Positions 37,563 to 46,300 of a DNA stretch of 64,000 nt are shown here, in pieces (position 1 is the first letter of the stretch; the number at the start of each line of letters is the position of its first letter). Under the pieces are notes generated by a model. The model worked only from the letters and a program-made list of their open reading frames with translations, made no database searches and was not told where the DNA came from. The position numbers and the translations under genes were made by a program. This DNA comes from Paenibacillus hunanensis (lineage in GTDB: Bacteria > Bacillota > Bacilli > Paenibacillales > Paenibacillaceae), in the NCBI RefSeq assembly GCF_014645615.1, contig NZ_BMMB01000003.1:524186-588185 (forward strand). The letters are read 5' to 3'.

Positions 37563-38183
37563 TCAAGCGATTGGATACGCAATTTCTGCTATATCCTCCT
37601 GTAGATCATCCCATTCCAGCTCATCATTCAATTGCTCTGCCAGTTCACGCGTTAATGGTTCCTGCTGGAAAATTCGTTCGATCACTGTACGATCCAGCTC
37701 GACCTCATAATATTCCTCTGCCCATGCATGATAATAAGCAGCACCCTCTAGCAATAAACGAAACCATTCGCTGCCTGCATCTACTTCTGCACCTATAGCA
37801 CGCCAGCCAGTTTCCTTACGCTCATGCCAGAGCAGACAGGTTACCTGCTCTCCAATAAATGCAGGCTCGCTCAGAAAAGCTTGCATCGTCTCTGGCACCT
37901 GCTCCGAGACGCTCTGCATCCCCTGCTGCATAGTCGGATGGATAATGCCACCTTCAAACGCTTTGATCATCAAGCCGCTACCTGTAAACAGTGCAAAATA
38001 ATGATCACCCTCGCCGTCTCGCATCGACGCCATCTCTTCTCCACTGTCCCAGTGTGCATTGTAGGAGTAATACCGATATTCCCATTCCGGCATAATGATC
38101 GCATCCAGCATAGCTGCTGCTCGAAAATAGTGCTGACATTGCTCAATGGAAGGCAGCTGGCTCAGTACTGTTCTTGTATCCAT
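37563..38183 (-). CDS. Conserved hypothetical protein (206 aa)
   Basis: I do not recognise a named family. The protein is soluble and acidic, with many aromatic residues (EWEYRYYSYNAHWDSGEEMASMRDGEG). It contains HYFALFTGSGLMIKAFEG and HPTMQQGMQS, which look like a beta-sheet core around residues 60-90. No signal peptide, membrane helix or metal cluster. The last 40 residues are very rich in Glu/Asp. It is a single gene between a bidirectional terminator and the truA 3' region. A binding or immunity-like role is possible but unsupported. Confidence 0.6.
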   Translation of the reverse strand: MDTRTVLSQLPSIEQCQHYFRAAAMLDAIIMPEWEYRYYSYNAHWDSGEEMASMRDGEGDHYFALFTGSGLMIKAFEGGIIHPTMQQGMQSVSEQVPETMQAFLSEPAFIGEQVTCLLWHERKETGWRAIGAEVDAGSEWFRLLLEGAAYYHAWAEEYYEVELDRTVIERIFQQEPLTRELAEQLNDELEWDDLQEDIAEIAYPIA

Positions 38184-38313
38184 ACGGCATCGCTCCTTAT
38201 GTATAGAGGAAGTTAGATCAAACGAATATGAAGTATATAAAAGCTACAACGAATGCATGTTTCTTCACAGCAATCGGTAAAAATTTGAACACTTCTAAAA
38301 GCTAAGGGCTAAG

Positions 38314-38358
38314 GGCTCCGTAACTGGAGCCTTCTTTTCCGTTATCGGAGCCTTTTTT
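38314..38358. other. Tandem GGAGCC hairpins downstream of truA
   Basis: GGCTCCGTAAC (38314-38324) can pair with GTTA-T-CGGAGCC (38341-38352), and two near-copies of a 22-bp unit (GTAACTGGAGCCTTCTTTT and GTTATCGGAGCCTTTTTT) lie in between. The T-run is on the plus strand, opposite to truA. It may stop antisense transcription; its role is unclear. Confidence 0.5.
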
Positions 38359-38370
38359 ATGTGATCCATT

Positions 38371-39126
38371 TCATTCAGTTTGTTCGTTCTTAAAACGAAT
38401 TTGTTCCAAATATAGACCTTCCGCATCCGCCATACCACCTGTTTGCGAACGATCCTTGGATTGAATGAAGCCGGGAACATCGTTCGGTTGCTTTTCACCT
38501 AATCCAACCGCAATCAGTGTACCGACCATTTTACGAACCATATTGTATAAGAAGCCGTTTCCTGTCACGCGCAGCTCGATCATCCCGTCCTGTTCACTCA
38601 ATTCCAGCTGATGAATGGTACGAACCGAATCCTTTTTCTTCGATTTGGCATTGGCATAAGCAGTAAAGTCATGCTCGCCGATAAAATGCGCTGCTGCCTG
38701 CTTCATTTTCTCGATATCCAGCGGCTTCACCACATGCATACTGTATTTGCGCAGGAAAGGCTGACTGTATTCACGATTCCAAATTTTATACAAATACGTC
38801 TTCTCGGTCGCATGGAAACGCGCGTGAAAACGCTCATCGACCTGCTCTACCTGGATCACACTAATATCTGGTGGCAAATAATGATTCAAAAAGCTCATAA
38901 TGCGCTCGGTTGTTAGCTCTTGAACGGTTTTAAAATTCGCTACCTGCTGTAGCGCATGTACGCCTGCATCCGTACGACTGGAGCCGATAATCTCGATCTG
39001 CTCACCGATCAGCACTGAGATCGCTTTTTCAATTTTTCCCTGAATGGTACTGTCACTATCACCCAGACGCTGCCAGCCTTTATAGCGGTTGCCATCGTAC
39101 TGAATCGTTAATTTGTAATTGTTCAT
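38371..39126 (-). CDS. truA: tRNA pseudouridine(38-40) synthase TruA
   Basis: 251 residues from ATG 39126, GGGAG eight bases upstream. Canonical TruA: opening YKLTIQYDGNRYKGWQRLG, catalytic Asp in SSRTDAGVHALQQVANF (about residue 52), the RFHARFHATEKTYLYKIWN strand, and GNGFLYNMVRKMVGTL. It isomerises uridines 38-40 of the tRNA anticodon arm. Here it stands alone, not in the ribosomal-protein operon after ecfT where Bacillus truA usually lies; an additional truA elsewhere in the genome is therefore likely. Confidence 0.95.
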   Translation of the reverse strand: MNNYKLTIQYDGNRYKGWQRLGDSDSTIQGKIEKAISVLIGEQIEIIGSSRTDAGVHALQQVANFKTVQELTTERIMSFLNHYLPPDISVIQVEQVDERFHARFHATEKTYLYKIWNREYSQPFLRKYSMHVVKPLDIEKMKQAAAHFIGEHDFTAYANAKSKKKDSVRTIHQLELSEQDGMIELRVTGNGFLYNMVRKMVGTLIAVGLGEKQPNDVPGFIQSKDRSQTGGMADAEGLYLEQIRFKNEQTE

Positions 39127-39311
39127 CTGCATTGCTCCCGAATCGGTAAATTAAGCGGTGTTCCTAAAATGAATTGGAGGCTCGTATGGATCATGATATA
39201 GCGATGAGCGAAGGTGCCAATTCCTGGAGTGGACTGCCTTCTTTTAGCTTAACAAAAATGGGATTTGAATGATAGGAGGTGGGGTGTTAAAAACGAGTTT
39301 TGGAGTGGAGT
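39127..39311. other. Upstream region of truA
   Basis: Non-coding; presumably carries the truA promoter. Nothing else recognised before the long hairpin. Confidence 0.35.
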
Positions 39312-39444
39312 GCACCAAGCGCTCAGGCAAGGAATAAGGGAACGGCCTTGGGTGGAGCCCAGGAATCTATGAATGGGGAAGGAATGTAGATTCCCGGGCT
39401 CGAAAGGCGGCCTTTTCCCTTATTTCCTTGCCATCGCTCTGTGC
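39312..39444. repeat. 133-nt nested long hairpin element
   Basis: Outer GCAC/GTGC and AGCG/CGCT steps enclose a stem of more than 20 bp: GGCAAGGAATAAGGGAA (39326-39342) with TTCCCTTATTTCCTTGCC (39415-39432), extended by GGCC/GGCC. An inner stem AGCCC-GGAATCTA (39357-39369) with TAGATTCC-GGGCT (39387-39400) completes a multi-part hairpin. No T-run follows and no coding sequence is convincing. It looks like a dispersed palindromic repeat or a structured RNA. Confidence 0.7.
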
Positions 39445-39572
39445 GAATTGCAGCATATACAGTTAATAAACGTTGACGAGAAGGGATTGTTTAATCGACT
39501 TGTTAAACTAGCCCTTTTAGCTCTTTTAGCTTTTTTAGCTTTTTATATACACTTCAAGTAAATAGCTTCACA
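39445..39572. other. Non-coding stretch with TTTTAGCTN repeats
   Basis: Three 9-bp units TTTTAGCTC/TTTTAGCTT (39515-39541) just after the stop of the permease gene on the opposite strand. No clear hairpin. Confidence 0.45.
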
Positions 39573-40979
39573 TCAACTTCTCTGATCGCTTACTTTCTGT
39601 GCTTCTGTCAGTTCATTTCGTTTGTCGCCTTTGCCGATACGGAAGCTGAAATAGCCAATAATCACAATTCCGATAAATACTGCGCCGACAATAAGTGGGA
39701 CGCGTGTATCGGGATTGAAGCACATACCGAAAAGAACGCAGATCAGATAGATGATAACGATGTAGTTGCTGACCGGGAAGAATAGGGATTTGAAGGTGTG
39801 TCCCTTAAGCTCCTCGCGATTTTGACGACGGAATTTGAATTGGCTGATTGCCAGAGCGAACCATGGTATCATCCCTGGCAAAATGCTGGCGCTGTAGATG
39901 TACAGAAACAGCTTGGAATCCGGGAACAGATAGTTGAACAGGACACCGATCAGCAATAGCGCGATAGTCGTAATAATACTGTTGCGTGGTACTCCACTAT
40001 CTGCAGATACTTTGGCAAAAAACTTCGGTGCCTGTCCATTTTCAGCGAGTGTGTACAGCATACGTCCAGCGCTATAGATCCCACTGTTGCAGCCTGACAT
40101 CGCAGCAGTCAGCACGACAAAGTTAATGATGCCTGCGGCGGCTACGATGCCGACTTTGGCAAAGGTCAGGACGAATGGGCTACCATTTTGTCCAACCTCA
40201 TTCCATGGATAGATCGTTACGATCACGAAGATGGCACCTGCGTAGAAGATCAGGATACGCCAAATAATATTTTTAATGGAGCGACGTAAGGTTTGCTTTG
40301 GATTTTCGGCTTCACCGGCTGTAATTCCGATCATCTCGATGCCCTGATAGGCGGCGGTGACGATACAGAGTGCAAACAGGAAGCCTTTTAATCCTCCAGC
40401 AAAAAATCCGCCATGACTGTACAGATTCGATAATCCGATCGGTACGCCTCCATTGCCAAGACCAAAGAAGATCATCGCTGTGCCCAGTATGAGCATGAAC
40501 ACGATCGCGACAATTTTGATCATCGCAAACCAGAATTCAAATTCACCATAGAACTTCACCGCTGCCAGATTGGCGGCTGCAATGATCGCTACCCCTGCAA
40601 GAGCGGGCAACCATTGCGGAATATCCGGGAACCAGTAGTTCACATAGATTCCGATCGCCGTAACTTCTGCCATACCGACCGTGACCCATAGAAACCAGTA
40701 GCTCCATGCTGTCACAAAGCCAGCCAGCGGCCCGATATACCGATGAGCGAATGTAGCAAAGGAGCCTGTGACCGGCTGTACGATCAGCATTTCCCCCATA
40801 ATACGCATGACAAAAAGCATAATAACCCCTGCCAGCAAGTAAGCTAGCAATACGGATGGCCCTGCCCACTGAATTGTGCTTGACGAGCCCATGAACAGAC
40901 CGACACCTATCGTTCCGCCCAGTGCAATCAGTTCAATATGTCGTGATTTTAATCCCCTGTTTAATTGCTTTTGCTCCAT
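39573..40979 (-). CDS. Amino acid permease (APC superfamily, AAT family)
   Basis: 468 residues from ATG 40979, AAGGGGAG six bases upstream; an upstream in-frame ATG at 41072 lies in the promoter. Twelve helices. The N-terminus [27 protein letters not shown] is the AAT-family signature (GabP, LysP, AroP, ProY, CycA type), and [21 protein letters not shown] follows helix 6. A proton symporter for an amino acid; the substrate cannot be fixed from sequence. Its promoter overlaps a perfect palindrome, so it is probably regulated by a dedicated factor. Confidence 0.92.
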   Translation of the reverse strand: MEQKQLNRGLKSRHIELIALGGTIGVGLFMGSSSTIQWAGPSVLLAYLLAGVIMLFVMRIMGEMLIVQPVTGSFATFAHRYIGPLAGFVTAWSYWFLWVTVGMAEVTAIGIYVNYWFPDIPQWLPALAGVAIIAAANLAAVKFYGEFEFWFAMIKIVAIVFMLILGTAMIFFGLGNGGVPIGLSNLYSHGGFFAGGLKGFLFALCIVTAAYQGIEMIGITAGEAENPKQTLRRSIKNIIWRILIFYAGAIFVIVTIYPWNEVGQNGSPFVLTFAKVGIVAAAGIINFVVLTAAMSGCNSGIYSAGRMLYTLAENGQAPKFFAKVSADSGVPRNSIITTIALLLIGVLFNYLFPDSKLFLYIYSASILPGMIPWFALAISQFKFRRQNREELKGHTFKSLFFPVSNYIVIIYLICVLFGMCFNPDTRVPLIVGAVFIGIVIIGYFSFRIGKGDKRNELTEAQKVSDQRS

Positions 40980-41046
40980 AAAAAGCTCCCCTTTATACGA
41001 ACAACTTTCGTTCTGACAATCAAACGCGTTAATGTAATGCAGAACG

Positions 41047-41061
41047 ACACTGTGCCAGTGT
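41047..41061 (-). promoter_or_regulatory. Perfect palindrome over the permease -10 box
   Basis: ACACTG-TGC-CAGTGT, 6+3+6. It overlaps the -10 hexamer, as a repressor operator would. A second palindrome CTCCA-C-TGGAG lies at 41100-41110. Confidence 0.55.
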
Positions 41062-41085
41062 AATGTAAACATTATGTAATTTCAA
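41057..41085 (-). promoter_or_regulatory. Promoter of the amino acid permease gene
   Basis: TTGAAA (41080-41085), 17 bases, TACACT (41057-41062) on the minus strand. Confidence 0.7.
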
Positions 41086-41110
41086 TAGTATGCGGAACAC
41101 TCCACTGGAG

Positions 41111-41573
41111 ACGGATGTACAAGCAGGTCATACACTGTTTTTATGGAGTGGACAACCCTTATTCTTTTTATAAGTCACTATAGTTTAGATATCCGGTCAT
41201 TTTATATCCATGAAGTCAAAATGATTCTTTATTTTTATGTACCTTAGGGTAAAAGAGACTGATCCACATAGAACGATGGATTATATTTTGTTCTTGATTG
41301 CCACATCCTTTACAAAGAAAATGTATCTTTAGCTTAAAATAGTATGTTTCGAAAGGAACTTGTCCATTCCACACGTACTTTTTGAACAAATTGTGACAAA
41401 GATAATTAAAGCGTTTTACTAAAACTGTCTTCGCCTTATGAACAACCTTCCATCGTGATGTTCGTTTTTAATGTGAGAGCGTTATGTTTGATCCATAATA
41501 TGGTGTATTTGTACATACGATTTGCAGTGAATTAGGATATGTCAGATCCCACACTGGTAGAAAGTGTATTTTT
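41111..41573. other. Long AT-rich intergenic region
   Basis: No gene seen on either strand. Short GGAGTG/CACTCC repeats flank 41095-41155. No riboswitch or T-box motif recognised. The (GGGTT) array follows. Confidence 0.4.
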
Positions 41574-41633
41574 GGGTTGGGTTGGGTTGGGTTGGGTTGG
41601 GTTGGGTTGGGTTGGGTTGGGTTGGGTTGGGTT
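41574..41633 (+). repeat. (GGGTT)12 pentanucleotide array
   Basis: Twelve exact GGGTT units, all with G on the plus strand, giving twelve G3 tracts with two-base loops, an ideal G-quadruplex former. Non-coding; it lies between the permease promoter region and the bidirectional terminator at 41679. Confidence 0.95.
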
Positions 41634-41678
41634 TCAGTCTATAGGCGGATTGGTAGCTATCAAGCTAAACGATCAAAT

Positions 41679-41721
41679 AAAAAAGAGAAGGACACACCCA
41701 TAGATGCGCCCTTCTCTTTTT
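41679..41721. terminator. Bidirectional terminator
   Basis: Stem AAAAAAGAGAAGG (41679-41691) with CCTTCTCTTTTT (41710-41721); T-runs on both strands. It lies downstream of the lipoprotein gene on the minus strand. Confidence 0.85.
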
Positions 41722-41848
41722 ACGATTATTCATCCAATTCAATCTTTTATGCTCCTACGTGTTTATCTCTATTCCAAGCGGTATTCCCGTGTGTATCATA
41801 GAATAGAACTGAACAATACTGCACTTCATCCTTCTTACTCATTCCCAC

Positions 41849-42856
41849 TCATTGCATTGGTAAAATCACAATGCGCTTGGCGATGGCTTCGCCTTCCTCA
41901 TACCATATCATTACGATATCGCCTGCTTGGAGTTCTGCCTGAGTTGTTGCAGTATCGCCGCCTGTGCCACGTTCACGTGTTGTAGAATCGGACGCTGAAC
42001 GATCACCTGGCGTACTTCCTGCACCAGTCGGATCGCCAGGCATAGCCGGGCTACCATTACCGTTCATCCCACCAGCTCCATTACCTGCTGGATCTGTCGC
42101 ATTGCCCTGCTGTCCAGAGCCTGTATTCGGTGTATCGGAGCGAGAGCCCGCGCCCATCCAATTACCACCGCCTGTACCGCCAGCATTTCGATCCATACCG
42201 CCACCACGACCTGAACGCTCCATCAGTGTCGACATTTCGCTAATCTGAACTTCGTCAGACAGTGTAATCGTCTTTCGCTCACCTGTTGCGGTATAATCCG
42301 ATCCGTTTGCACTCGTTCCTGTTCCTTTTTCAATTCCAGTAGCATCTGGTAAGCCTGCTGCGCCCTGATTCGTTGCTGTTTTGTCTGTTGCCGCTTTATC
42401 TGTTGAGGTTTTATCCGTTGTGGTTTTATCTGTGGTACTCTTATCTGTATTTCGTGTTGAAGCATCTGTTTTGCTGGTGCTGGATTCCATCAGCTCTACC
42501 TTGACCTTATTCCCATCCACCGCTACGACCCGCGCGATCAGATCTGGATTGGCTAGCTCGCGCATCCCAGCATCACGCATGCCGTTCATCGGTCTCATCA
42601 TACCAGCGCCTGTGCCTGTAGCGGCTGCGCTACTGAGCTTGATATTTTGCGAAGTGATTGGGTTACATGCACTTAGCAGGAGTACACTGCCCAGTAGAAC
42701 GGCCATCGTGGTCAGTACGCGCCGACGATGACGCGCTATATGAATAACAGAACGCACAGGCTGAATATCTTTATTGATATGCCTGCTTTTCTGCTCAGTC
42801 GAGGTCACGCATTCATTAGAATGTATCGAAAATAGACCCTTTTTATGAATAGACAT
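41849..42856 (-). CDS. Low-complexity membrane-anchored (lipoprotein-like) protein
   Basis: 335 residues. ATG 42856 overlaps the TAA of the upstream gene (TAATG) and has GAGGTG upstream. After 48 charged residues there is a hydrophobic stretch ending LLLSAC, a lipobox; an internal Met at about 51 would give a normal lipoprotein signal. The mature part holds TTDK/TSTDK repeats (about 130-160) and a Gly/Asn/Met-rich half, framed by two short beta segments: DLIARVVAVDGNKVKVELME and LQAGDIVMIWYEEGEAIAKRIVIL. The last segment resembles an OB-like domain. Family not recognised. It is coupled to a GT39-like membrane protein. Confidence 0.65.
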   Translation of the reverse strand: MSIHKKGLFSIHSNECVTSTEQKSRHINKDIQPVRSVIHIARHRRRVLTTMAVLLGSVLLLSACNPITSQNIKLSSAAATGTGAGMMRPMNGMRDAGMRELANPDLIARVVAVDGNKVKVELMESSTSKTDASTRNTDKSTTDKTTTDKTSTDKAATDKTATNQGAAGLPDATGIEKGTGTSANGSDYTATGERKTITLSDEVQISEMSTLMERSGRGGGMDRNAGGTGGGNWMGAGSRSDTPNTGSGQQGNATDPAGNGAGGMNGNGSPAMPGDPTGAGSTPGDRSASDSTTRERGTGGDTATTQAELQAGDIVMIWYEEGEAIAKRIVILPMQ

Positions 42857-44451
42857 TACTGTTCACCTCTCTTTGTCGACTGCTTTACAGCAAGAAATGA
42901 CCAGCCCTTGCGATGCAGCAGCCATTCGTATACATCGCGGAAGCCCATATACGACAACACAATAAGAAGCGGATACACCGGGAATACGTAACGCGACTTG
43001 ATTTCCCATAACAGATAGAAGCCAATAAAGCCCAGAATGACGAGCACTAACGATACTTCTTCATAACGCTTCGCACGGAAGCTGGTAATCAATCGAATCA
43101 GCATAAACACATACATCAGGAAGCTAACCGTATAGGCAATCCATAATACACCCAGTCGATAAGGGGAATTGCCAGCAAACAGCTCTGTAATCGGATTGGT
43201 ATAGCTATAGCTTCCCATAATGCCACGCATACGAAGCCCATCCTGCGCTGTGCCATCTGTACCGATTCCATAGCGCTCCAGTTGATAGGTGCCTTCCGTC
43301 CATGTCCAGATCAGCTTTTTATAATACATTTCGGCGAGCTGCTGCGGCGTAGCCTCGGATAGCTTCTGTTCAATCGATTGCTTGTATAGCTCCGCACTCT
43401 CTGCCTTCTGATAATCCGCTTCACGCTGATAGATCATATAGCTCTCCATATTGTCCCAGAAGCCAAAGCGTTGCAGGTTAATCCCCATATTCAGCCACAT
43501 ATAGACCGGAGCGGAGTTAGCTGTCACAGAGCCAGACACTTTGCCACTTGCCTGAAGCCAGGCATTTTGCGTCCATGACGGCACATTAAACAGTGCGCCA
43601 AGAATCACGAAGCTGAGCAGTAGCTTTTTCCATCCAATGCTACGCAAGCGCAGCAACAGCGTAATCACAATGGCAATCAGGAAAATAACACCGATCCCAC
43701 GCAAATAATTCCCTAATGCCAGTAAAATTGCAGCAAACACGATATATTTGATCCGTTGCTCACGCATAAACCGTAGCGCAAAATAAAATCCACTAATTAA
43801 TAGCGATGTTCCTACCACATCGTTATAGATTAGATTATTCATAAATAGTGCTGGAATAAATGTCGCTGCAAATACCAGCACACCATAATCTCGACTCGGA
43901 CGCTGCGGATTCAGCTGCTTATAGATCAGATAAATCATGCAGGTCGTCAGCAGCATAAATAAAATATTAAATAGCTTAATCACAATATAATTATCCGGGA
44001 AAATAGCCAGTAATGCTTCCAGATAGAGCACAATCGAGTAGTTAAATGGGAACATGTGCAAATATCCGCCCGACTGGAAGGTAGAATAATCCCCGTTGTA
44101 CAGCATACTCATTGCCAATCCCAGCACCGTCTGCGAGTCATCCGTCGGCTGACGCGGGAAAATAAAAATAATCGCCAGCTGAATCACAAACGAACCCAGC
44201 AGCACAAGCGGAATGATCGTTCGCGGTCGATAAGCCTCCAGCTTCAAGCATAGCCGATATAGCACAAAGGCTAAAGCCGCTAGAATAAGAATAAGCGGCA
44301 GGAAAATCAGCCACTGCTGCTGCTCCAATAGCGGATTATCCGCATACACCGCATAAATATACTCTGCTCGTATAAAAAAGCAGGACACGATAAAGAGAGC
44401 TGTAAAAAAGATAAGCAGCCCATATAGCATTTTCTGAAACCAGGTTTGCAT
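42856..44451 (-). CDS. GT-C fold (family 39-like) membrane glycosyltransferase
   Basis: 531 residues, ATG 44451 behind AAAGGGG. Eleven to thirteen membrane helices. The first extracellular loop holds acidic residues (QPTDDSQTVLGLAMSMLYNGDYS), typical of the catalytic Asp pair of PMT/ArnT-like GT-C enzymes, and FPFNYSIVLYLEALLAIF follows. A soluble loop of about 100 residues lies near the C-terminal third. It would move a sugar from a polyprenyl-phosphate donor to an outer-face acceptor. The translationally coupled lipoprotein could be its acceptor, since it is rich in Ser/Thr; that is speculation. Confidence 0.75.
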   Translation of the reverse strand: MQTWFQKMLYGLLIFFTALFIVSCFFIRAEYIYAVYADNPLLEQQQWLIFLPLILILAALAFVLYRLCLKLEAYRPRTIIPLVLLGSFVIQLAIIFIFPRQPTDDSQTVLGLAMSMLYNGDYSTFQSGGYLHMFPFNYSIVLYLEALLAIFPDNYIVIKLFNILFMLLTTCMIYLIYKQLNPQRPSRDYGVLVFAATFIPALFMNNLIYNDVVGTSLLISGFYFALRFMREQRIKYIVFAAILLALGNYLRGIGVIFLIAIVITLLLRLRSIGWKKLLLSFVILGALFNVPSWTQNAWLQASGKVSGSVTANSAPVYMWLNMGINLQRFGFWDNMESYMIYQREADYQKAESAELYKQSIEQKLSEATPQQLAEMYYKKLIWTWTEGTYQLERYGIGTDGTAQDGLRMRGIMGSYSYTNPITELFAGNSPYRLGVLWIAYTVSFLMYVFMLIRLITSFRAKRYEEVSLVLVILGFIGFYLLWEIKSRYVFPVYPLLIVLSYMGFRDVYEWLLHRKGWSFLAVKQSTKRGEQ

Positions 44452-44684
44452 GCAAAAACCCCTTTGCGTAGTGTAATGTTTGCCAGCTGTGCAAGGAACC
44501 GTATATCCATGATGTGAGATGGAAAAATCGGGGCAGATCGTTTCTATTCTCTCGTCTCTGTCGATCTATTGCCGCTATTATAAAGGGCAAACATGAAAAA
44601 TGCCTGAAAATCAGCACAGAAATATATAAAATTTCTCACTAGCTAGCTCAGGCGGTATTGGCTTAACGATCCAGACAGCAAAAA
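44452..44684. other. Upstream region of the GT39-like gene
   Basis: Non-coding; it should carry the promoter of the GT39-like/lipoprotein operon. No other element identified. Confidence 0.35.
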
Positions 44685-44753
44685 GTCCCTTATAGGAAGG
44701 GCTCGCAGAACACTCTAACACTATCCAGAGCATTCTCCCATTCTATAAGGGAC
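44685..44753 (-). terminator. Terminator of the sigma/anti-sigma operon
   Basis: Stem GTCCCTTATAG (44685-44695) with CTATAAGGGAC (44743-44753), with an inner CTCT...AGAG hairpin, and TTTTT after it on the minus strand. Confidence 0.75.
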
Positions 44754-44880
44754 ACTTTATAAAGTTATCAAGACGAATCGGGAAGACTCCACAATCGATA
44801 TTACTTTTCAATCGATACGCTATTCATTGATCTCCCTCGCTAATCGATTCGGGTTACTCGGCTTCGGGTGTAAAAAGCTT

Positions 44881-45654
44881 TTATTTTACCGAACGTACTG
44901 CTTCAATCAGATGTTCACTATTAATCGGCTGCTGTAGCATAATCGAATACGTATACCCATTTTGCTCCCATATTGCCAGATTAAAGCCCTTGTCATAGCC
45001 TTTCATCGTTACCGAAGCACCATTCTCGGTTACTGTGCGGATATTGCTATACTCTCCATTATCTCCGCTAATATCGCCACTGCCTGGCTGCATGCGGAAG
45101 GTTAGATCGTTGCTACTACCTATATAGCGAATTTCTGCCAGCTTACCAATTACAGAATACTGCGTTTGCGTCGATTGGAATGGTAGTTTGTTCACCTGCT
45201 TCACCTCATAACCAACCGCCTGGGTCAGCTCTGCCAGTGATGCATAGCTCATCGTACCTGTAACTGCCATTGAACGATTATTTGGTACAGTGCTACTATA
45301 AGGCGATATCATATCTGAGGACTGTGGCGCTTTAGTCGATTCAGGCACCTGTTGTTTGCTCACTTCCGGTGCGTTCGTTCCTGTGACCGATTGCTGTTGA
45401 CTTGTACTTGTACCCGGAGCAAATCCGTGCTGTGCTGCCAGCACGCCTGCTAATACAACAATCAAGCTTGCTGCGGTAACCATATATTTGCGATAGCGTG
45501 TCCATAGCGTTGGTTTCGCAGGTGGAGCTTGCTGTGGAATATCCATCGTACGAATTCGTCCCATAATGCGTTCATGCATTTCTGGAGTCACTTGAACCCG
45601 CTCCATAATCTCGTTGTATTTGTTGCGCTTGCGCGGCTCACTCGTCAAAGTCAT
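44881..45654 (-). CDS. Anti-sigma factor-like membrane protein
   Basis: 257 residues; ATG 45654 overlaps the end of the ECF sigma gene by 17 bases and has AAGGAGGAG just upstream. Residues 1-55 are cytoplasmic and helical (EIMERVQVTPEMHERIMGRIR), the usual sigma-binding part. One TM helix is near 58-75, then a Ser/Thr/Gln-rich linker and an extracellular domain of about 130 residues that resembles DUF4367 (EIRYIGSSNDLTFRMQPGSGDISGDNGEY). It probably holds the partner sigma factor at the membrane until an envelope signal arrives. Confidence 0.82.
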   Translation of the reverse strand: MTLTSEPRKRNKYNEIMERVQVTPEMHERIMGRIRTMDIPQQAPPAKPTLWTRYRKYMVTAASLIVVLAGVLAAQHGFAPGTSTSQQQSVTGTNAPEVSKQQVPESTKAPQSSDMISPYSSTVPNNRSMAVTGTMSYASLAELTQAVGYEVKQVNKLPFQSTQTQYSVIGKLAEIRYIGSSNDLTFRMQPGSGDISGDNGEYSNIRTVTENGASVTMKGYDKGFNLAIWEQNGYTYSIMLQQPINSEHLIEAVRSVK

Positions 45655-46300
45655 ACTCCTCCTTCAGTACCTGCTTTAGCTTTTCCCGTGCACGATGAAG
45701 CAATGAACGCACAGTCGTTTCCTTTTTACCGATAATCTCCGCGATTGCAGCAGTCGGGTAACCCTCCTGATAAAACAGGTGCATTACCTCACTATACATG
45801 TCAGGCAATCGCTTGACCGCCTCCCAGACAAATTGAAGCTGCTGCTCTTCGTCTGCGATCAGTCCCTCATCCAGCTCGCTTGTTTGACGAACCCGATTAT
45901 ACCGAATTTTATTTTTACATAAATTAATCGCAACTCGTAGCACCCATGCCTTCTCATGGCTCGGACTATTAAATTCCGGTGCAGACTGCATGTACCGAAT
46001 AATCGTATCCTGCACCATATCTTCCGCTTCCATCATATTATGCAAATACGAATAGGCTAGACGCAAAATGGAATTCCCGTATTGCTCCAGCACTCGTTCA
46101 GCCTGGCGATTCATTTCCTCTCGCCTTGCACCGGATGGCTCCAGTACCGTTACGTTGTTACGAGCAGCTTCGCTATGCGTTTCAGGCTGCTCTTTATCGA
46201 CCATCGTTTTCCAGATCGAAGTCAGGCTTGCAATAGTCTGCTTTACTCTACCTTTCAGCGCTTGAAAAGGATTATATATAGAAGTACCTGTCTCAAACAA
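45638..46300 (-). CDS. ECF-type RNA polymerase sigma factor
   Basis: 220 residues with a TTG start (GGAGGT six bases upstream). Region 2 (about residues 65-135) has YSYLHNMMEAEDMVQDTIIRYM and the Trp-Val-Arg -10 contact; region 4 (about 155-210) ends PTAAIAEIIGKKETTVRSLLHRAREKLKQ. The first 62 residues are an unusual extension without known homology; a later start would give a standard ECF length. It directs transcription together with its membrane anti-sigma partner encoded downstream. Confidence 0.9.
   Translation of the reverse strand: MFETGTSIYNPFQALKGRVKQTIASLTSIWKTMVDKEQPETHSEAARNNVTVLEPSGARREEMNRQAERVLEQYGNSILRLAYSYLHNMMEAEDMVQDTIIRYMQSAPEFNSPSHEKAWVLRVAINLCKNKIRYNRVRQTSELDEGLIADEEQQLQFVWEAVKRLPDMYSEVMHLFYQEGYPTAAIAEIIGKKETTVRSLLHRAREKLKQVLKEEYDFDE

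Noticed and set aside
39373..39561. 62-codon frame MGKECRFPGSKGG...
   Set aside because: It begins inside the long hairpin and runs through the TTTTAGC repeats; no conserved pattern and no plausible ribosome site.
41100..41560. Riboswitch or T-box in the permease leader
   Set aside because: No T-box sequence, specifier-loop layout or known aptamer core was recognised; the promoter lies only about 75 bases before the start codon.
41577..41801. 74-codon frame across the GGGTT array (GWVGL repeats)
   Set aside because: The peptide is only the translation of the pentanucleotide repeat and then runs through a terminator.
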